From: Armatimonadota bacterium
GTDB lineage: Bacteria > Armatimonadota > Fimbriimonadia > Fimbriimonadales > Fimbriimonadaceae
Length of the DNA stretch: 64,000 nt
Direction: 5' to 3'
NCBI GenBank assembly: GCA_016223145.1
Contig: JACRPN010000020.1
Span: forward strand, 35,073 to 99,072
Position 1 is the first letter of the stretch. Every line of letters starts with the position of its first letter. Positions 51,319-60,328 of the stretch are shown piece by piece. Below the pieces are notes generated by a model that was not told the origin of the DNA, searched no databases, and worked only from the letters and a program-made list of their open reading frames with translations. The translations under genes and the position numbers were made by a program.

Positions 51319-52005
51319 ATGAAGTCAATTTTGAGCATTGCGCTCGTATGCGTTGCATGCCTGTCTAGTGCGACTGTTCTGACGTTTTCCGACCTGGGAA
51401 AGCCGGATGGTTCAGGTGGCAGCACCGCCCTTGTGAACTATGACGCGATTGACCAAGGCTACGGAGACAATGTCACCGGGTCGGGAGGTTTCCCTTCGGG
51501 TTCGTACCTCATGGGGAACGGCTGGACGCCAAACGTGACGGCCTCGTATGACACGGTTGACGGCACCGGTGCGAGCGTTGAGAACTGGGTGGAATACTGG
51601 GACACCGGTTACGGGGACCTCGTGGACGTCGCCTATGCCGGCATCAGTGGCTACTATGCGCGAATTACGCTTACCCCTGATTCCGGCAACACGGTGACCA
51701 TCAACAGCTTTGACCTAGCGGGGTGGCCGACTTCTGACCTGACGGCGGATGCAATTCATATCCTGAATGCCTCAGGCACAGAAGTGTGGAGCGCTTCTAG
51801 CATGAATGTTGAGGGTAACGCGGGCCACACGTCCTTTTCTCCTGGCATCTCGTCTTCCGGAGCGTTGACCATCGAGTGGGGAACCAACTGGAACATCGGC
51901 ATCGACAACGTCAACTTTGATCAGGGTCTGGTACCTGAGCCCGCCAGCTTGGCTGTTCTGGGTCTGGGAACGCTGGCGATGATTCGAAGGAAGCGCAACC
52001 GTTAG
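51319..52005 (+). CDS. Secreted PEP-CTERM protein with strong promoter
   Basis: A 228-residue protein. AAAAGGAG precedes the ATG. The signal peptide is MKSILSIALVCVACLSSATV. The body has Asp/Gly/Asn-rich beta strands (DAIDQGYGDNVTGSGG, ITLTPDSGNTVTINSFDLAG). The tail is LVPEPASLAVLGLGTLAMIR with the basic end RKRNR. A terminator follows the stop at 52027-52062, so it is a single-gene unit. The consensus promoter suggests an abundant envelope or matrix protein. Confidence 0.87.
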   Translation: MKSILSIALVCVACLSSATVLTFSDLGKPDGSGGSTALVNYDAIDQGYGDNVTGSGGFPSGSYLMGNGWTPNVTASYDTVDGTGASVENWVEYWDTGYGDLVDVAYAGISGYYARITLTPDSGNTVTINSFDLAGWPTSDLTADAIHILNASGTEVWSASSMNVEGNAGHTSFSPGISSSGALTIEWGTNWNIGIDNVNFDQGLVPEPASLAVLGLGTLAMIRRKRNR

Positions 52006-52026
52006 CGAGCCTTTGCTCTGAATCAC

Positions 52027-52062
52027 TCGACCTCCGATCCCTGACTGGGGTCGGAGGTTTCG
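52027..52062 (+). terminator. Rho-independent terminator
   Basis: CGACCTCCGATCCC (52027-52040) and GGGGTCGGAGGTTTCG fold into a stem of about 11 bp with a 5-base loop. TTTCGTTTTG follows. Positioned 22 bases after the PEP-CTERM stop. Confidence 0.8.
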
Positions 52063-52089
52063 TTTTGTCCCGGTAAACTCCCGCCCTCC

Positions 52090-53340
52090 ATGACCGTCGA
52101 CGAACAGATCGCCATCCTTAAGCGCGGGGCAGCCGAGATCATCAGCGAAGAGGAGCTGAGGACCAAGCTCGCCAAGGGCAGGCCGCTGCGCGTCAAGCTG
52201 GGAGTCGACCCCACCGCGCGCGACGTCACCCTCGGCTGGGCCGTGGTCCTGCGCAAATTGCGCGACTTCCAGCGTCTCGGCCACACCGCTTGCCTTGTCA
52301 TCGGCGACTTCACCGCCATGATCGGCGATCCCAGCGGCAAGAGCAAGACCCGCAAGCAGCTCAGCCGCGAGGAGGTCCTTCACAACGTCGAGGGCGTGAA
52401 GTCTCAGTTCGACAAGATCCTGGACGTCGAGAAGGCCGAGATCCGGCCAAACAGCGAGTGGCTCGGCGCCATGGGCTTCGAGGACGTCCTGCGGCTCTGC
52501 GGCAAGGTCACGGTCGCCCGCATCATGGAGCGCGACGACTTCACCAAACGCTGGAACGCCCACCAGGCCATAGGGATGCACGAACTGATGTACCCCTTAC
52601 TCCAAGGCACCGATTCTGTGGCCCTTGAGGCGGATGTGGAGCTCGGCGGCACGGACCAGAAGTTCAACAACCTCATGGGCCGCCAGCTTCAGGAGGCGAA
52701 CGGCCAGGAGGCGCAGGTCGTGCTGCTCATGCCGCTCCTGGTCGGTCTGGACGGCAAAGAAAAGATGTCCCAGTCGCTGGGCAACTACGTTTCCATCGTG
52801 GATGAGCCAAACGAGATGTTCGGCAAGGTGATGAGCATTCCGGATGAGTTCACGGACGACGATGCCCAGGCCGCGCTGCCGGAAGCCAAGCGGCGCTGCT
52901 CCATGATCAGGAACTGGTTCGAGCTTTGCACCGATGTGCCCATGAACGAGGTCGAGGCGATGCTCGGCCCGGAAATGAACCCGCGCGACGCCAAGGTCCG
53001 CCTGGCGCGGGAGATCGTGGCGCTGTATCACGGCCCGGGGGCTGCCGATGCAGCGGTGCGCTACTTCAACGAGACCTTTTCGAAGCGCGAGCAGCCGGTG
53101 GATGCGCCCGAGGCGGCGATCCCGGCCGAACTGATCGAGGAAGGCCAAGTTTCTTTGGCTCACTTGATCGCAACGCTGGCGTTGGCCAAATCGAACGGCG
53201 CGGCCCGCGACCTCATCAAGGCGGGTGCGGTCTCGATCGAGGGGGAGAAGTTCACCGACCCCTTCGGCAAGGCGGCCGTGGACGACCTGAAGGGCAAGGT
53301 CCTCAAGGTCGGCAAGCACCAGTTTCGGAGGCTTGCATGA
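52090..53340 (+). CDS. tyrS: Tyrosyl-tRNA synthetase
   Basis: A 416-residue class I synthetase of the TyrRS type. The substrate fold carries VKLGVDPTARDVTLGWAVVL and GDFTAMIGDPSGKSKTRKQL. The KMSKS loop reads KEKMSQSLGNYVSI, a modest variant. A C-terminal S4 RNA-binding domain is present (SLAHLIATLALAKSNGAARD, LIKAGAVSIEGEKF). The stop overlaps the AlkD-like start by 4 bases. Confidence 0.94.
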   Translation: MTVDEQIAILKRGAAEIISEEELRTKLAKGRPLRVKLGVDPTARDVTLGWAVVLRKLRDFQRLGHTACLVIGDFTAMIGDPSGKSKTRKQLSREEVLHNVEGVKSQFDKILDVEKAEIRPNSEWLGAMGFEDVLRLCGKVTVARIMERDDFTKRWNAHQAIGMHELMYPLLQGTDSVALEADVELGGTDQKFNNLMGRQLQEANGQEAQVVLLMPLLVGLDGKEKMSQSLGNYVSIVDEPNEMFGKVMSIPDEFTDDDAQAALPEAKRRCSMIRNWFELCTDVPMNEVEAMLGPEMNPRDAKVRLAREIVALYHGPGAADAAVRYFNETFSKREQPVDAPEAAIPAELIEEGQVSLAHLIATLALAKSNGAARDLIKAGAVSIEGEKFTDPFGKAAVDDLKGKVLKVGKHQFRRLA

Positions 53341-54044
53341 CCGCACAGCAAATCATCTCGGAGATCGAGCCGCTCGGAACCGAGGGCTACCGTCGCGTGC
53401 TGCGCAACCACGGCGTGCCGGAGCCGCTCTTAGGCGTGAAGATCGAAGAACTCAAGAAGTACGAGAAGGCGATCAAGAAGGACTACCAACTCGCGCTCGA
53501 CCTTTTCGACACGGGCATCTACGACGCCATGTATCTGGCCGGACTCATCGCGGACGAAACCAAGATGACCCAAGACGACCTGCGCTCCTGGCAGAAGAAA
53601 GCGGGAAGCTCACCGGTAGCCGAATATGCGGTCGCCTGGGTCGCGGCAGAGGGTCCGCACGGTTGGGATCTGGCTCTGGAGTGGATTGATTCGGGCGATG
53701 AGGATGCCGCAGTCGTGGGCTGGGGAACGCTGTCGAGTGTGGTTGCGGTGCGGGAGGACTCCCAGCTTGATATCAACGCCCTGAAAGAGCTGCTGGAGCG
53801 TGTGAAGACGACGATCCACGATCAGCCAAACCGCGTGCGCTCCAAGATGAACGGCTTTGTGATCTCGCTTGGCTCCTACGTGAGCGCGCTCACAGACGAG
53901 GCGCTGAAAGCCGGAGAGGAGATCGGCAGGGTGAAGGTGGACATGGGCAAGACCGCGTGCAAGGTCCCGTTTGCGCCGGACTACATCCGCAAGGTGGTCT
54001 CAATGGGCCGCATCGGCAAGAAGCGCAAATCGGCGAGGTGTTGA
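53337..54044 (+). CDS. DNA alkylation repair protein (AlkD-like)
   Basis: A 235-residue all-helical protein of HEAT-like repeats: EPLGTEGYRRVLRNHGVPEP, LLGVKIEELKKYEKAIKKDY, DLFDTGIYDAMYLAGLIADE. AlkD glycosylases excise bulky cationic alkylpurines. The start at 53337 gives coupling (ATGA) to tyrS; a longer upstream frame is a tyrS shadow. The C-terminus is basic (GRIGKKRKSARC). Confidence 0.85.
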   Translation: MTAQQIISEIEPLGTEGYRRVLRNHGVPEPLLGVKIEELKKYEKAIKKDYQLALDLFDTGIYDAMYLAGLIADETKMTQDDLRSWQKKAGSSPVAEYAVAWVAAEGPHGWDLALEWIDSGDEDAAVVGWGTLSSVVAVREDSQLDINALKELLERVKTTIHDQPNRVRSKMNGFVISLGSYVSALTDEALKAGEEIGRVKVDMGKTACKVPFAPDYIRKVVSMGRIGKKRKSARC

Positions 54045-54091
54045 CTCCTATTCGAGCGTCGGCACAGACCGGGATTCAGGGAGTTTGCTGC

Positions 54092-54823
54092 CTAGAAGTT
54101 GTTGGGAATCCTGACCCGCCGGCGGACTTGGATATCATCAACCTCAAATCCGGTATAAAGCGTCGGCTCGCGGAAGTCTTGAAGGACGACGACGTTTATC
54201 AGTTCGTTGATCCTCCAGGCAGGACACGTGAATCGAGGCGTTTCGCCTTTCATCCCTCCTCCGATGTCGTACCTGCCATAGACTTGGAGGTTTTGTCTGT
54301 CAATGACGACTTCGAACTTGGCGTGCTGATCCAAGACCGGCGCCACAGCAAAGCGTGCGCTGTCGTTGCCGGTAACGCCTCGAGCTTCAAACACCCACTG
54401 TCCTCCTGCGACGTCAAAACCGAGAGATGAGCCAGCACCGGGGCTGAGCCCAAGGCCCGCACTGTGAGATGCAAACATGGGGTATGCGCCTGGTTGGGCG
54501 TATGCCTTCCAAGTAACCGTCACAAAGGGACTGACACCCGCAATGTTCACGGGGTGGTATGCCCGCATTTGTAGGTTCGGGGCGATCGCGTTAAGACCTG
54601 ACAGGATCCGCGATTCAAGACCATTGAGGCCATCGACAACGTCCACCAGCCCGATGTTGTTGCCGTAAGGAAGAGCTCCGTCGTCAACTTGCCAGCCATT
54701 CTGGCCTCGGATGTTGCCGAGGATGGTGGCTTCGAAGTCTTCCTCGAAGATCATTTGTGCTGGCGAGGAAGAAGCGATCAGAGATGCAAGTGTTGCAGCG
54801 GACAGTAGCTTTAGGTAACGCAT
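54092..54823 (-). CDS. Secreted protein with beta-sandwich (LamG-like) pattern
   Basis: The start at ATG 54823 gives a signal peptide (MRYLKLLSAATLASLIASSS, then PAQM). The mature protein, about 220 residues, opens IFEEDFEATILGNIRGQNGW and contains MRAYHPVNIAGVSPFVTVTW and GQWVFEARGVTGNDSARFAV. This reads like laminin-G/concanavalin-like carbohydrate-binding sandwiches. It has no PEP-CTERM tail. The exact family is not certain. Confidence 0.6.
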   Translation of the reverse strand: MRYLKLLSAATLASLIASSSPAQMIFEEDFEATILGNIRGQNGWQVDDGALPYGNNIGLVDVVDGLNGLESRILSGLNAIAPNLQMRAYHPVNIAGVSPFVTVTWKAYAQPGAYPMFASHSAGLGLSPGAGSSLGFDVAGGQWVFEARGVTGNDSARFAVAPVLDQHAKFEVVIDRQNLQVYGRYDIGGGMKGETPRFTCPAWRINELINVVVLQDFREPTLYTGFEVDDIQVRRRVRIPNNF

Positions 54824-55017
54824 GGTGTAGATGCTCCGAAAGATGAGGGATGTCGGGGTGCCAAAGCAGATGGACAGCCCCCAGCATAGGCGAACGCACT
54901 GCCATTCGCCAGACAACTTAAGCTCAGATAAGCGGTTCGCCGAATCTCAGCTTATCTTGGGTGTCGAGGGCAAGGGATAATGGTTCTGAGCGAAGCACTC
55001 GAAGCGGAGCGAGCGGC

Positions 55018-56319
55018 ATGATGGGCGGCCAGAAGCAGACGAGGAGAAGAGCGGTCAGGCTCACCGTAGAGGCCCTGGAGCGGATGAACCACGCGCTTGT
55101 CGGCGTGTGGGACAGGGACGAACGTGAAGGCAAGCTGACACAAGAGGTTCGCGCCGAGTTAATGGGGATCAGCCTGGCAAGTGCGAACAGAGTGGCCGCC
55201 AGGCAAGGGGTGGACCGGGCAACCCTCATCCTTGCTTTCAGGAGCCTTGGCCTCGTGTGGAGCGACTCCTATTGTGAGTTTGTCGAGCGGCCTGATCCGG
55301 GCCAGCCCCCAATGGGCGGCACCGAACAAGTGGCGCTTTCCAAGACGCGCACGTCTCGCCGTCGCCGATGGTTGATTCTATCCGTGGCGGCCATTGTCGT
55401 CTGTTGCACTGCGGTGTGTTTTCCGCTGTTCGTTGTTCCGGCGATCGGAGCGGCGGTCAAGAACCAGAATGAGTGGGCTGTGTATATCCCCCTCGACGAT
55501 GGAACCAAGAGGTTCCATCGGGGCGACTTCGAAGGAGCGCGCACCCAAATCGCGAAAGCCGTACAGATTGCTCGCAGGCACGAACTGGTGGCTCCCTTGG
55601 CATGCGCGGTGCGGATGGCCGGCGACATCGCCGCGGCCCAGGGTGATTTTCAGGAGGCGAAGGCCAACTACGTCCAGGCGTTGGAGCTACGACGAACGCT
55701 AAAGGACGATGTCTCTCAGCCCGCAATCCTCGAGGCTCTCGGAGACATCGAGACTAAGTCTGGAGACCTGACGAGCGCCGAGGCCCACCTAAGGGGATCG
55801 CTCGAAGGATACCGACGCCTCAAGGACCGGGGCGGAATAGCGATGGCGTCTCGCGATCTTGGAACCCTGTTCTTTGAGCGAGGCAACCTTGACGCCGCGT
55901 CAAGTTGGTTCAAAGCGAGCATGCAGTCCCTAAAGGGGTTGCATGGTGGCGATATGGAGACCGATATTCACGCACGGCAAGCCCTTGTCTTAAGAGAGAG
56001 GGGTCTGTTTGATGACGCTAGGGCCATCTTGGCATCCTGCCTGACCTATTGGCGGGGCAAATCCCACCCTCGTTGGGTTGCTCAAACGGAGTTCCAGCTT
56101 GGGACGGTTGAGGTTGCTGCCGGCAACAATGGAGCAGCCGTGCAGTACTTTGTTCGGAGCCGCAGAGGATTCTCCCAGTTTGGGGATCGAGCCGGCCAAT
56201 CTGCTTGTGAGACGTGGCTTGAGCGAATTCGGAGTTCCAATCGAACGGCCATTGCTCGCTTTCCAAGCGGGAACAATGACAATATCCGCCAGGCCGGCAG
56301 GTTCACCGCTGATCCCTAA
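55018..56319 (+). CDS. HTH-like, membrane-anchored TPR protein
   Basis: A 433-residue protein starting at ATG 55018 or 55021. Residues about 10-90 are a basic, helix-turn-helix-like segment (LTVEALERMNHALVGVWDRD, LMGISLASANRVAARQGVDR). A transmembrane helix follows near 120-150 (LSVAAIVVCCTAVCFPLFVV). Residues about 160-400 form TPR repeats (AKANYVQALELRRTLKDDVS, ALGDIETKSGDLTSAEAHLR). The layout, with a cytoplasmic DNA- or protein-binding head and outside repeats, suggests a sensor or assembly protein. No family name is certain. Confidence 0.65.
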   Translation: MMGGQKQTRRRAVRLTVEALERMNHALVGVWDRDEREGKLTQEVRAELMGISLASANRVAARQGVDRATLILAFRSLGLVWSDSYCEFVERPDPGQPPMGGTEQVALSKTRTSRRRRWLILSVAAIVVCCTAVCFPLFVVPAIGAAVKNQNEWAVYIPLDDGTKRFHRGDFEGARTQIAKAVQIARRHELVAPLACAVRMAGDIAAAQGDFQEAKANYVQALELRRTLKDDVSQPAILEALGDIETKSGDLTSAEAHLRGSLEGYRRLKDRGGIAMASRDLGTLFFERGNLDAASSWFKASMQSLKGLHGGDMETDIHARQALVLRERGLFDDARAILASCLTYWRGKSHPRWVAQTEFQLGTVEVAAGNNGAAVQYFVRSRRGFSQFGDRAGQSACETWLERIRSSNRTAIARFPSGNNDNIRQAGRFTADP

Positions 56320-56366
56320 GCGGAGGACTGCCGTGCACAAGAACCGACGACCTGTGTTTGGGGCCC

Positions 56367-57698
56367 CTACCACCTCCAGGGGGCGTCGGGGAAACGCACC
56401 AGCGCCTCGCGTTTCGCTTCCAGTTCATGCATCCAGACCAAGGCGAGTCCAACGCCCGCCGCGCCTTGCATCAAGCCCGTCTGTGCCTGAACCGCATTAG
56501 GACTGACCCGGTTCTCCGCGAACGTCCACTTGAGCCCAACGCCGGCCGGCTCGGCTTTCGCCAGGAGAAAATCTGCCAATCGCTTGGCGAAGCCAATCTG
56601 CTCGGGCTTGCCATCCAGCCGATAGAGGTCGAGGAAGAACCGGAGCATGCCCGCGTCGCCGCAACAGAATCCAAAGTTGTTCCAATAGCCGGGCGCGCGC
56701 TTATCCGGGATGCCGCACTTCTGGAGGCTCTCTGCGGCGCGATCGATCCATTTGGCGTAGCCCCTCTCGCGGGTGTTCTTGTGGAGCGCGGCGAAGAGGC
56801 GGGCCGTCCCCACGGGGCCGTGGCACCAGCCCAGGTAGTCCAAATCCTCGCCTCCAGGCTTGTGGTGCCAGATCAGACCGTCCTTTCCGGTTAGGCTCAT
56901 CAGGTACGCCGCGCCCTTCTTTGCAGCGTCCAGGTATTTCGGCTCTTTCGTGGCAACACCCAACTGGGCCAGGAAGTAGGCGAGGCCGGCGGTGCCATGG
57001 GAGAAGTTGGGCATCTCGCGCGTATAGCCGGGGGACATCTCCCAGGCCAGATGGGCACCGCTGGGCTGAGAAACGGCGGTCGGGTTCTTGGCAACCGTCA
57101 AGAGGTAATCCCCAATTCGGCGGGCTTCATCGCGGAGTTCGTCGTCTTCGCTCTTGCCGTCTTGCTTGGCTCCGGTCGGCTTTGGGAACCGAGCCGCGTA
57201 GAGATCGGCTTCCCTCAGGGCCTGGCAGCCCAGGCCCGCGAGCCCCGAAACGATGTCGTTCGAGAGCTGAGCCCTTTGGTTTGGGTCGTTAAGTGCCGCG
57301 ACGGCAAGATCGAGGGCCCTCCTGGTCAGCGCCATGCCTTCCTTGGCGAGCTTCGGATCGTCGGTGAGCTTGGCCGCGCAGTCGACGGCGAAGGCCACGC
57401 CCGCCAAGCCCGTGTAGAGGCCGAAGTCCTTGAGCCCTTTGGATTGCTCGGTCAGGCGCTTTGCCCTCGTCTGCACTTCCGCTTTCAGCATGGCGTTCCT
57501 GGTGGCATGGGCCAATTCACACCAGAACACGAGCACTCCCGATTCGCCCGAATACAGCGAGAGGTCCGGCGCATCCGTCTTGGCCGCCGGCCGTTGCTCT
57601 TCGGACCGGATCCATACGGCAGTCTTCAAGGCGGCGGCAAGATACGTGTCATCCAGCGCTGAACCCAACACGAAAAAAGCAAACGCCAAAGCCACCAT
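56367..57698 (-). CDS. LanC-like protein with CC zinc motif and signal-like N-terminus
   Basis: A 443-residue alpha/alpha-barrel. It has seven glycine-rich turns of LanC type: LYSGESGVLVFWCEL, GLYTGLAGVAFAVD, DIVSGLAGLGCQALR, NFSHGTAGLAYFLAQLG, LGWCHGPVGTARLFAALH, FGFCCGDAGMLRFFLD and GLMQGAAGVGLALVWM. Classical LanC binds zinc through Cys and a Cys-His pair; here the second site is Cys-Cys, as in CCG-type LanM enzymes. The N-terminus (MVALAFAFFVLGSALDDTYL) looks like a signal or anchor, unusual for LanC. No precursor peptide, LanB or LanM gene is adjacent. It may act on other thiols. Confidence 0.8.
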   Translation of the reverse strand: MVALAFAFFVLGSALDDTYLAAALKTAVWIRSEEQRPAAKTDAPDLSLYSGESGVLVFWCELAHATRNAMLKAEVQTRAKRLTEQSKGLKDFGLYTGLAGVAFAVDCAAKLTDDPKLAKEGMALTRRALDLAVAALNDPNQRAQLSNDIVSGLAGLGCQALREADLYAARFPKPTGAKQDGKSEDDELRDEARRIGDYLLTVAKNPTAVSQPSGAHLAWEMSPGYTREMPNFSHGTAGLAYFLAQLGVATKEPKYLDAAKKGAAYLMSLTGKDGLIWHHKPGGEDLDYLGWCHGPVGTARLFAALHKNTRERGYAKWIDRAAESLQKCGIPDKRAPGYWNNFGFCCGDAGMLRFFLDLYRLDGKPEQIGFAKRLADFLLAKAEPAGVGLKWTFAENRVSPNAVQAQTGLMQGAAGVGLALVWMHELEAKREALVRFPDAPWRW

Positions 57699-57831
57699 GC
57701 CACCCTCATCGTAGCGCAACTTGGTGAAATCCAGCCCGAAAAGGATGACGGGCAGTGTGGAAGGTCGCCCCGGGGAGGAATGTCAACGCGGGCCTACAAG
57801 CCAAACTTTGCGCGGGAGTATAGTATCCATC

Positions 57832-58995
57832 ATGCCAAAAGTCAGAGTTCTCGTGGGCACCAAGAAGGGCGCCTTCATCTGCACCTCGGAAGACAGGAAG
57901 AGCTGGAACATTGAGGGGCCCATCTTCGGCGGCTGGGAGATCTATCACATGAAGGGCTCACCGGTCGACCCAAACCGCATCTACTGCTCGCAGACGAGCA
58001 GCTGGTTCGGCCAGGTGATTCAGCGCTCGGACGATGGCGGCAAGACCTGGAACACGCCCGGCAGCACGGAGGCCGAGCGCATGACCGAATGGGGCTTCCC
58101 AGGCGGCGAAAGCAACCGGTTCGTCTACGATGGCGTTGCCGGCACCCACAAGACCTTCGACGGTACCGAGGTGCCCTGGGTCTTCAAGCGCGTCTGGCAT
58201 TTGGAGCCTTCGCTTGACAACCCCGACGTCTGTTACGCGGGGGTTGAGGACGCGGCGATCTTCATCACTCGCGATGCGGGCAAGACCTGGACGGAGATGA
58301 GCGGCCTTCGCAAGCACACGACCGGCAAAGATTGGCAGCCCGGCGCGGGCGGCATGTGCCTGCACACGATCCTCATCGACCCCAAGAACCCGAAGCGGAT
58401 GTATGTCGCGATCTCGGCGGCAGGGGCCTTCCGCACCGACGATGGCGGCGAGACCTGGAAGCCGATCAACAAGGGCCTGAAGTCCAATTTCATGCCGGAT
58501 GAAGAGGCCGAGGTGGGCCATTGTGTCCACCGAATCGCCTTTCACCCGTCGAACCCCGACAAGCTCTATATGCAGAAGCACTGGGACATCATGGTCTCGG
58601 ACAACGCGGGCGACCTCTGGGTCGAAAAGAGCGACGGCCTGCCCAGCGACTTTGGGTTCCCGATCGACGTGCACGCCCACGAGCCAGAGACCATTTACGT
58701 GGTCCCGATCTTCAGCGATTCCGAGCACTTCGTGCCTGAGGGCAAGCTCAGGGTCTATCGCAGCAAAACCGGCGGCAACAACTGGGAGCCGCTCACGAAC
58801 GGTCTGCCCCAAGAGAACTGCTATGTGAACGTGCTGCGCGAGGCGATGGCGGTGGACCGCATGCTCGAATGCGGCGTGTACTTTGGCACGACCAGCGGCG
58901 AGGTCTATTGCTCGCCGGATGGCGGCGACCATTGGCACGCGATCGGCGAGCACTTCCCTGGCGTCTTGAGCGTGGAAGTTCAGACGCTCGACTGA
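57832..58995 (+). CDS. BNR/Asp-box repeat beta-propeller protein
   Basis: A 387-residue protein starting [20 protein letters not shown] (ATG 57832). It carries six Asp-box-type turns: [65 protein letters not shown] and [13 protein letters not shown]. This is the propeller seen in sialidases, Vps10 domains and photosystem assembly factors. No catalytic sialidase Arg triad is obvious and no signal peptide is seen. Function unknown; cytoplasmic propeller likely. Confidence 0.82.
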   Translation: MPKVRVLVGTKKGAFICTSEDRKSWNIEGPIFGGWEIYHMKGSPVDPNRIYCSQTSSWFGQVIQRSDDGGKTWNTPGSTEAERMTEWGFPGGESNRFVYDGVAGTHKTFDGTEVPWVFKRVWHLEPSLDNPDVCYAGVEDAAIFITRDAGKTWTEMSGLRKHTTGKDWQPGAGGMCLHTILIDPKNPKRMYVAISAAGAFRTDDGGETWKPINKGLKSNFMPDEEAEVGHCVHRIAFHPSNPDKLYMQKHWDIMVSDNAGDLWVEKSDGLPSDFGFPIDVHAHEPETIYVVPIFSDSEHFVPEGKLRVYRSKTGGNNWEPLTNGLPQENCYVNVLREAMAVDRMLECGVYFGTTSGEVYCSPDGGDHWHAIGEHFPGVLSVEVQTLD

Positions 58996-59043
58996 GGCGA
59001 ATCAAGAGCGCCGGATTGGCTCGCCGAGCGTCTTTTCAGACGA

Positions 59044-60246
59044 TCAGCGAGCTCTCTCCGTTGAAAGCTTCAGCTCTTCCTCAACGATGGCGGCCAGTTC
59101 ATGAAGGTAGCGGCGTCTATGGCGAAGCAGTTCACGCCCACCGTCCGCGTTGAACTGGATCGCGACGGCGACCCCGCTGGGCAGCAGTTCCATTTCGGTC
59201 AAATAGCCCGGGAAAAAGCCTCCGTGGCCAAAGCTTTTGCCGCCAGGCGATTCGAAGATCTGGGCCCCAAGTCCATACTGCTCTCCGGGGCCGGCGCCGG
59301 TCGACGCCGGCACGCCTTCCTTCTGCGCCATAGACATCGCGCCATTCAGCACCCTGCCGCTGAACAGCGCTTGCGTCCAGCGCGCGAGATCTTGGGCATT
59401 GGATAGAAATCCGCCCCCTGCCCATTCGAACTGGGGATTGATGACCATCTTTCCCCCCTCGATAGACTTGGGCCCCCCGGTGAATGATGCGCCCGACGTA
59501 ACGTGGCCCTGCACCAACCCCGGAAGGTCCCGACGATCTGAGGGGCTCGTGTTCACCAAGCCGAATGGCTTCAAAAACAGCCTCTCGATCTCGCGGTAGG
59601 CTGCCCTTCCCGTCGCCTTTTCAGCCGTGAAAGCCGCAACGACGAAGTTCGCATCGGCATAGCTCCAGCCTTTGCCGATCTCGAACGATGGCTTGGTGTC
59701 CAGCATGTAGCCGATAAGCTCTTGCGGGGACCAAACCTTGTCCGGTTCGGCCCGCAACTTGGCGACGAGGCCATTGTTGTAGACGTGCTCGCGAATCCCG
59801 CTCTGGTGGCGTAGCAAGTGCCTGAGCGTGATGGACTGAGCGTTTGGGAGCCTGTCAAACCAGGGTTCTTGGCCGATCCAGGTAGCGATCGGCTTGTCCA
59901 AGTCGAGCTTGCCTTCCTCGACGAGTCGGAGGATCCAGGCAGCAAAGAACGTCTTTCCCGCGCTGCCCGCCAGCATTCGGCTTTCCGGACGCATCTTGGC
60001 GCCGGTGTCTCGATCGGCAAGCCCGTAGGCAACGGCGCCGCTCTTGCCGTTGGCGAGCGCCCACCCGAAGACGGCTCCCGGAAACCCAGACTCCTTCTGA
60101 AAGGTCTCCAGCTTGGCCTGAACTCGCGCCTGAATCCGCTCGGCCAAGGGTGGGTTGCCTTGAGACCACGACATTAGGGCGAGGCCAAGGCTGAGATATC
60201 CAGCGAGATGACGCCAAGTGAAGACTCGGGCTGCGGCGGAGGTCAT
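59044..60246 (-). CDS. Serine hydrolase of the beta-lactamase/EstB family
   Basis: A 400-residue class C beta-lactamase-like hydrolase with a signal peptide (LAGYLSLGLALMSWSQG). The Ser-x-x-Lys motif is SAGK in LAGSAGKTFFAAWIL. The second motif reads WSYADANFV (Tyr present), and the third is SFGHGGFFPG. Such proteins are often esterases or peptidases rather than antibiotic-resistance enzymes. The start is 60246; ATG 60264 is possible. Its upstream end falls within the region between it and the amidohydrolase stop. Confidence 0.85.
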   Translation of the reverse strand: MTSAAARVFTWRHLAGYLSLGLALMSWSQGNPPLAERIQARVQAKLETFQKESGFPGAVFGWALANGKSGAVAYGLADRDTGAKMRPESRMLAGSAGKTFFAAWILRLVEEGKLDLDKPIATWIGQEPWFDRLPNAQSITLRHLLRHQSGIREHVYNNGLVAKLRAEPDKVWSPQELIGYMLDTKPSFEIGKGWSYADANFVVAAFTAEKATGRAAYREIERLFLKPFGLVNTSPSDRRDLPGLVQGHVTSGASFTGGPKSIEGGKMVINPQFEWAGGGFLSNAQDLARWTQALFSGRVLNGAMSMAQKEGVPASTGAGPGEQYGLGAQIFESPGGKSFGHGGFFPGYLTEMELLPSGVAVAIQFNADGGRELLRHRRRYLHELAAIVEEELKLSTERAR

Positions 60247-60328
60247 GCGCTCATTCTGCCTCATCGGCCGCTGAACGGCAAGGAACCCGCCGCCGATCGC
60301 GTTGACACGCCTTGGGCAAGCTTGAAAC

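Noticed and set aside
56367..57698. Lanthipeptide biosynthetic cluster
   Set aside because: Only the LanC-like gene is present. There is no dehydratase, precursor peptide, protease or dedicated transporter beside it.
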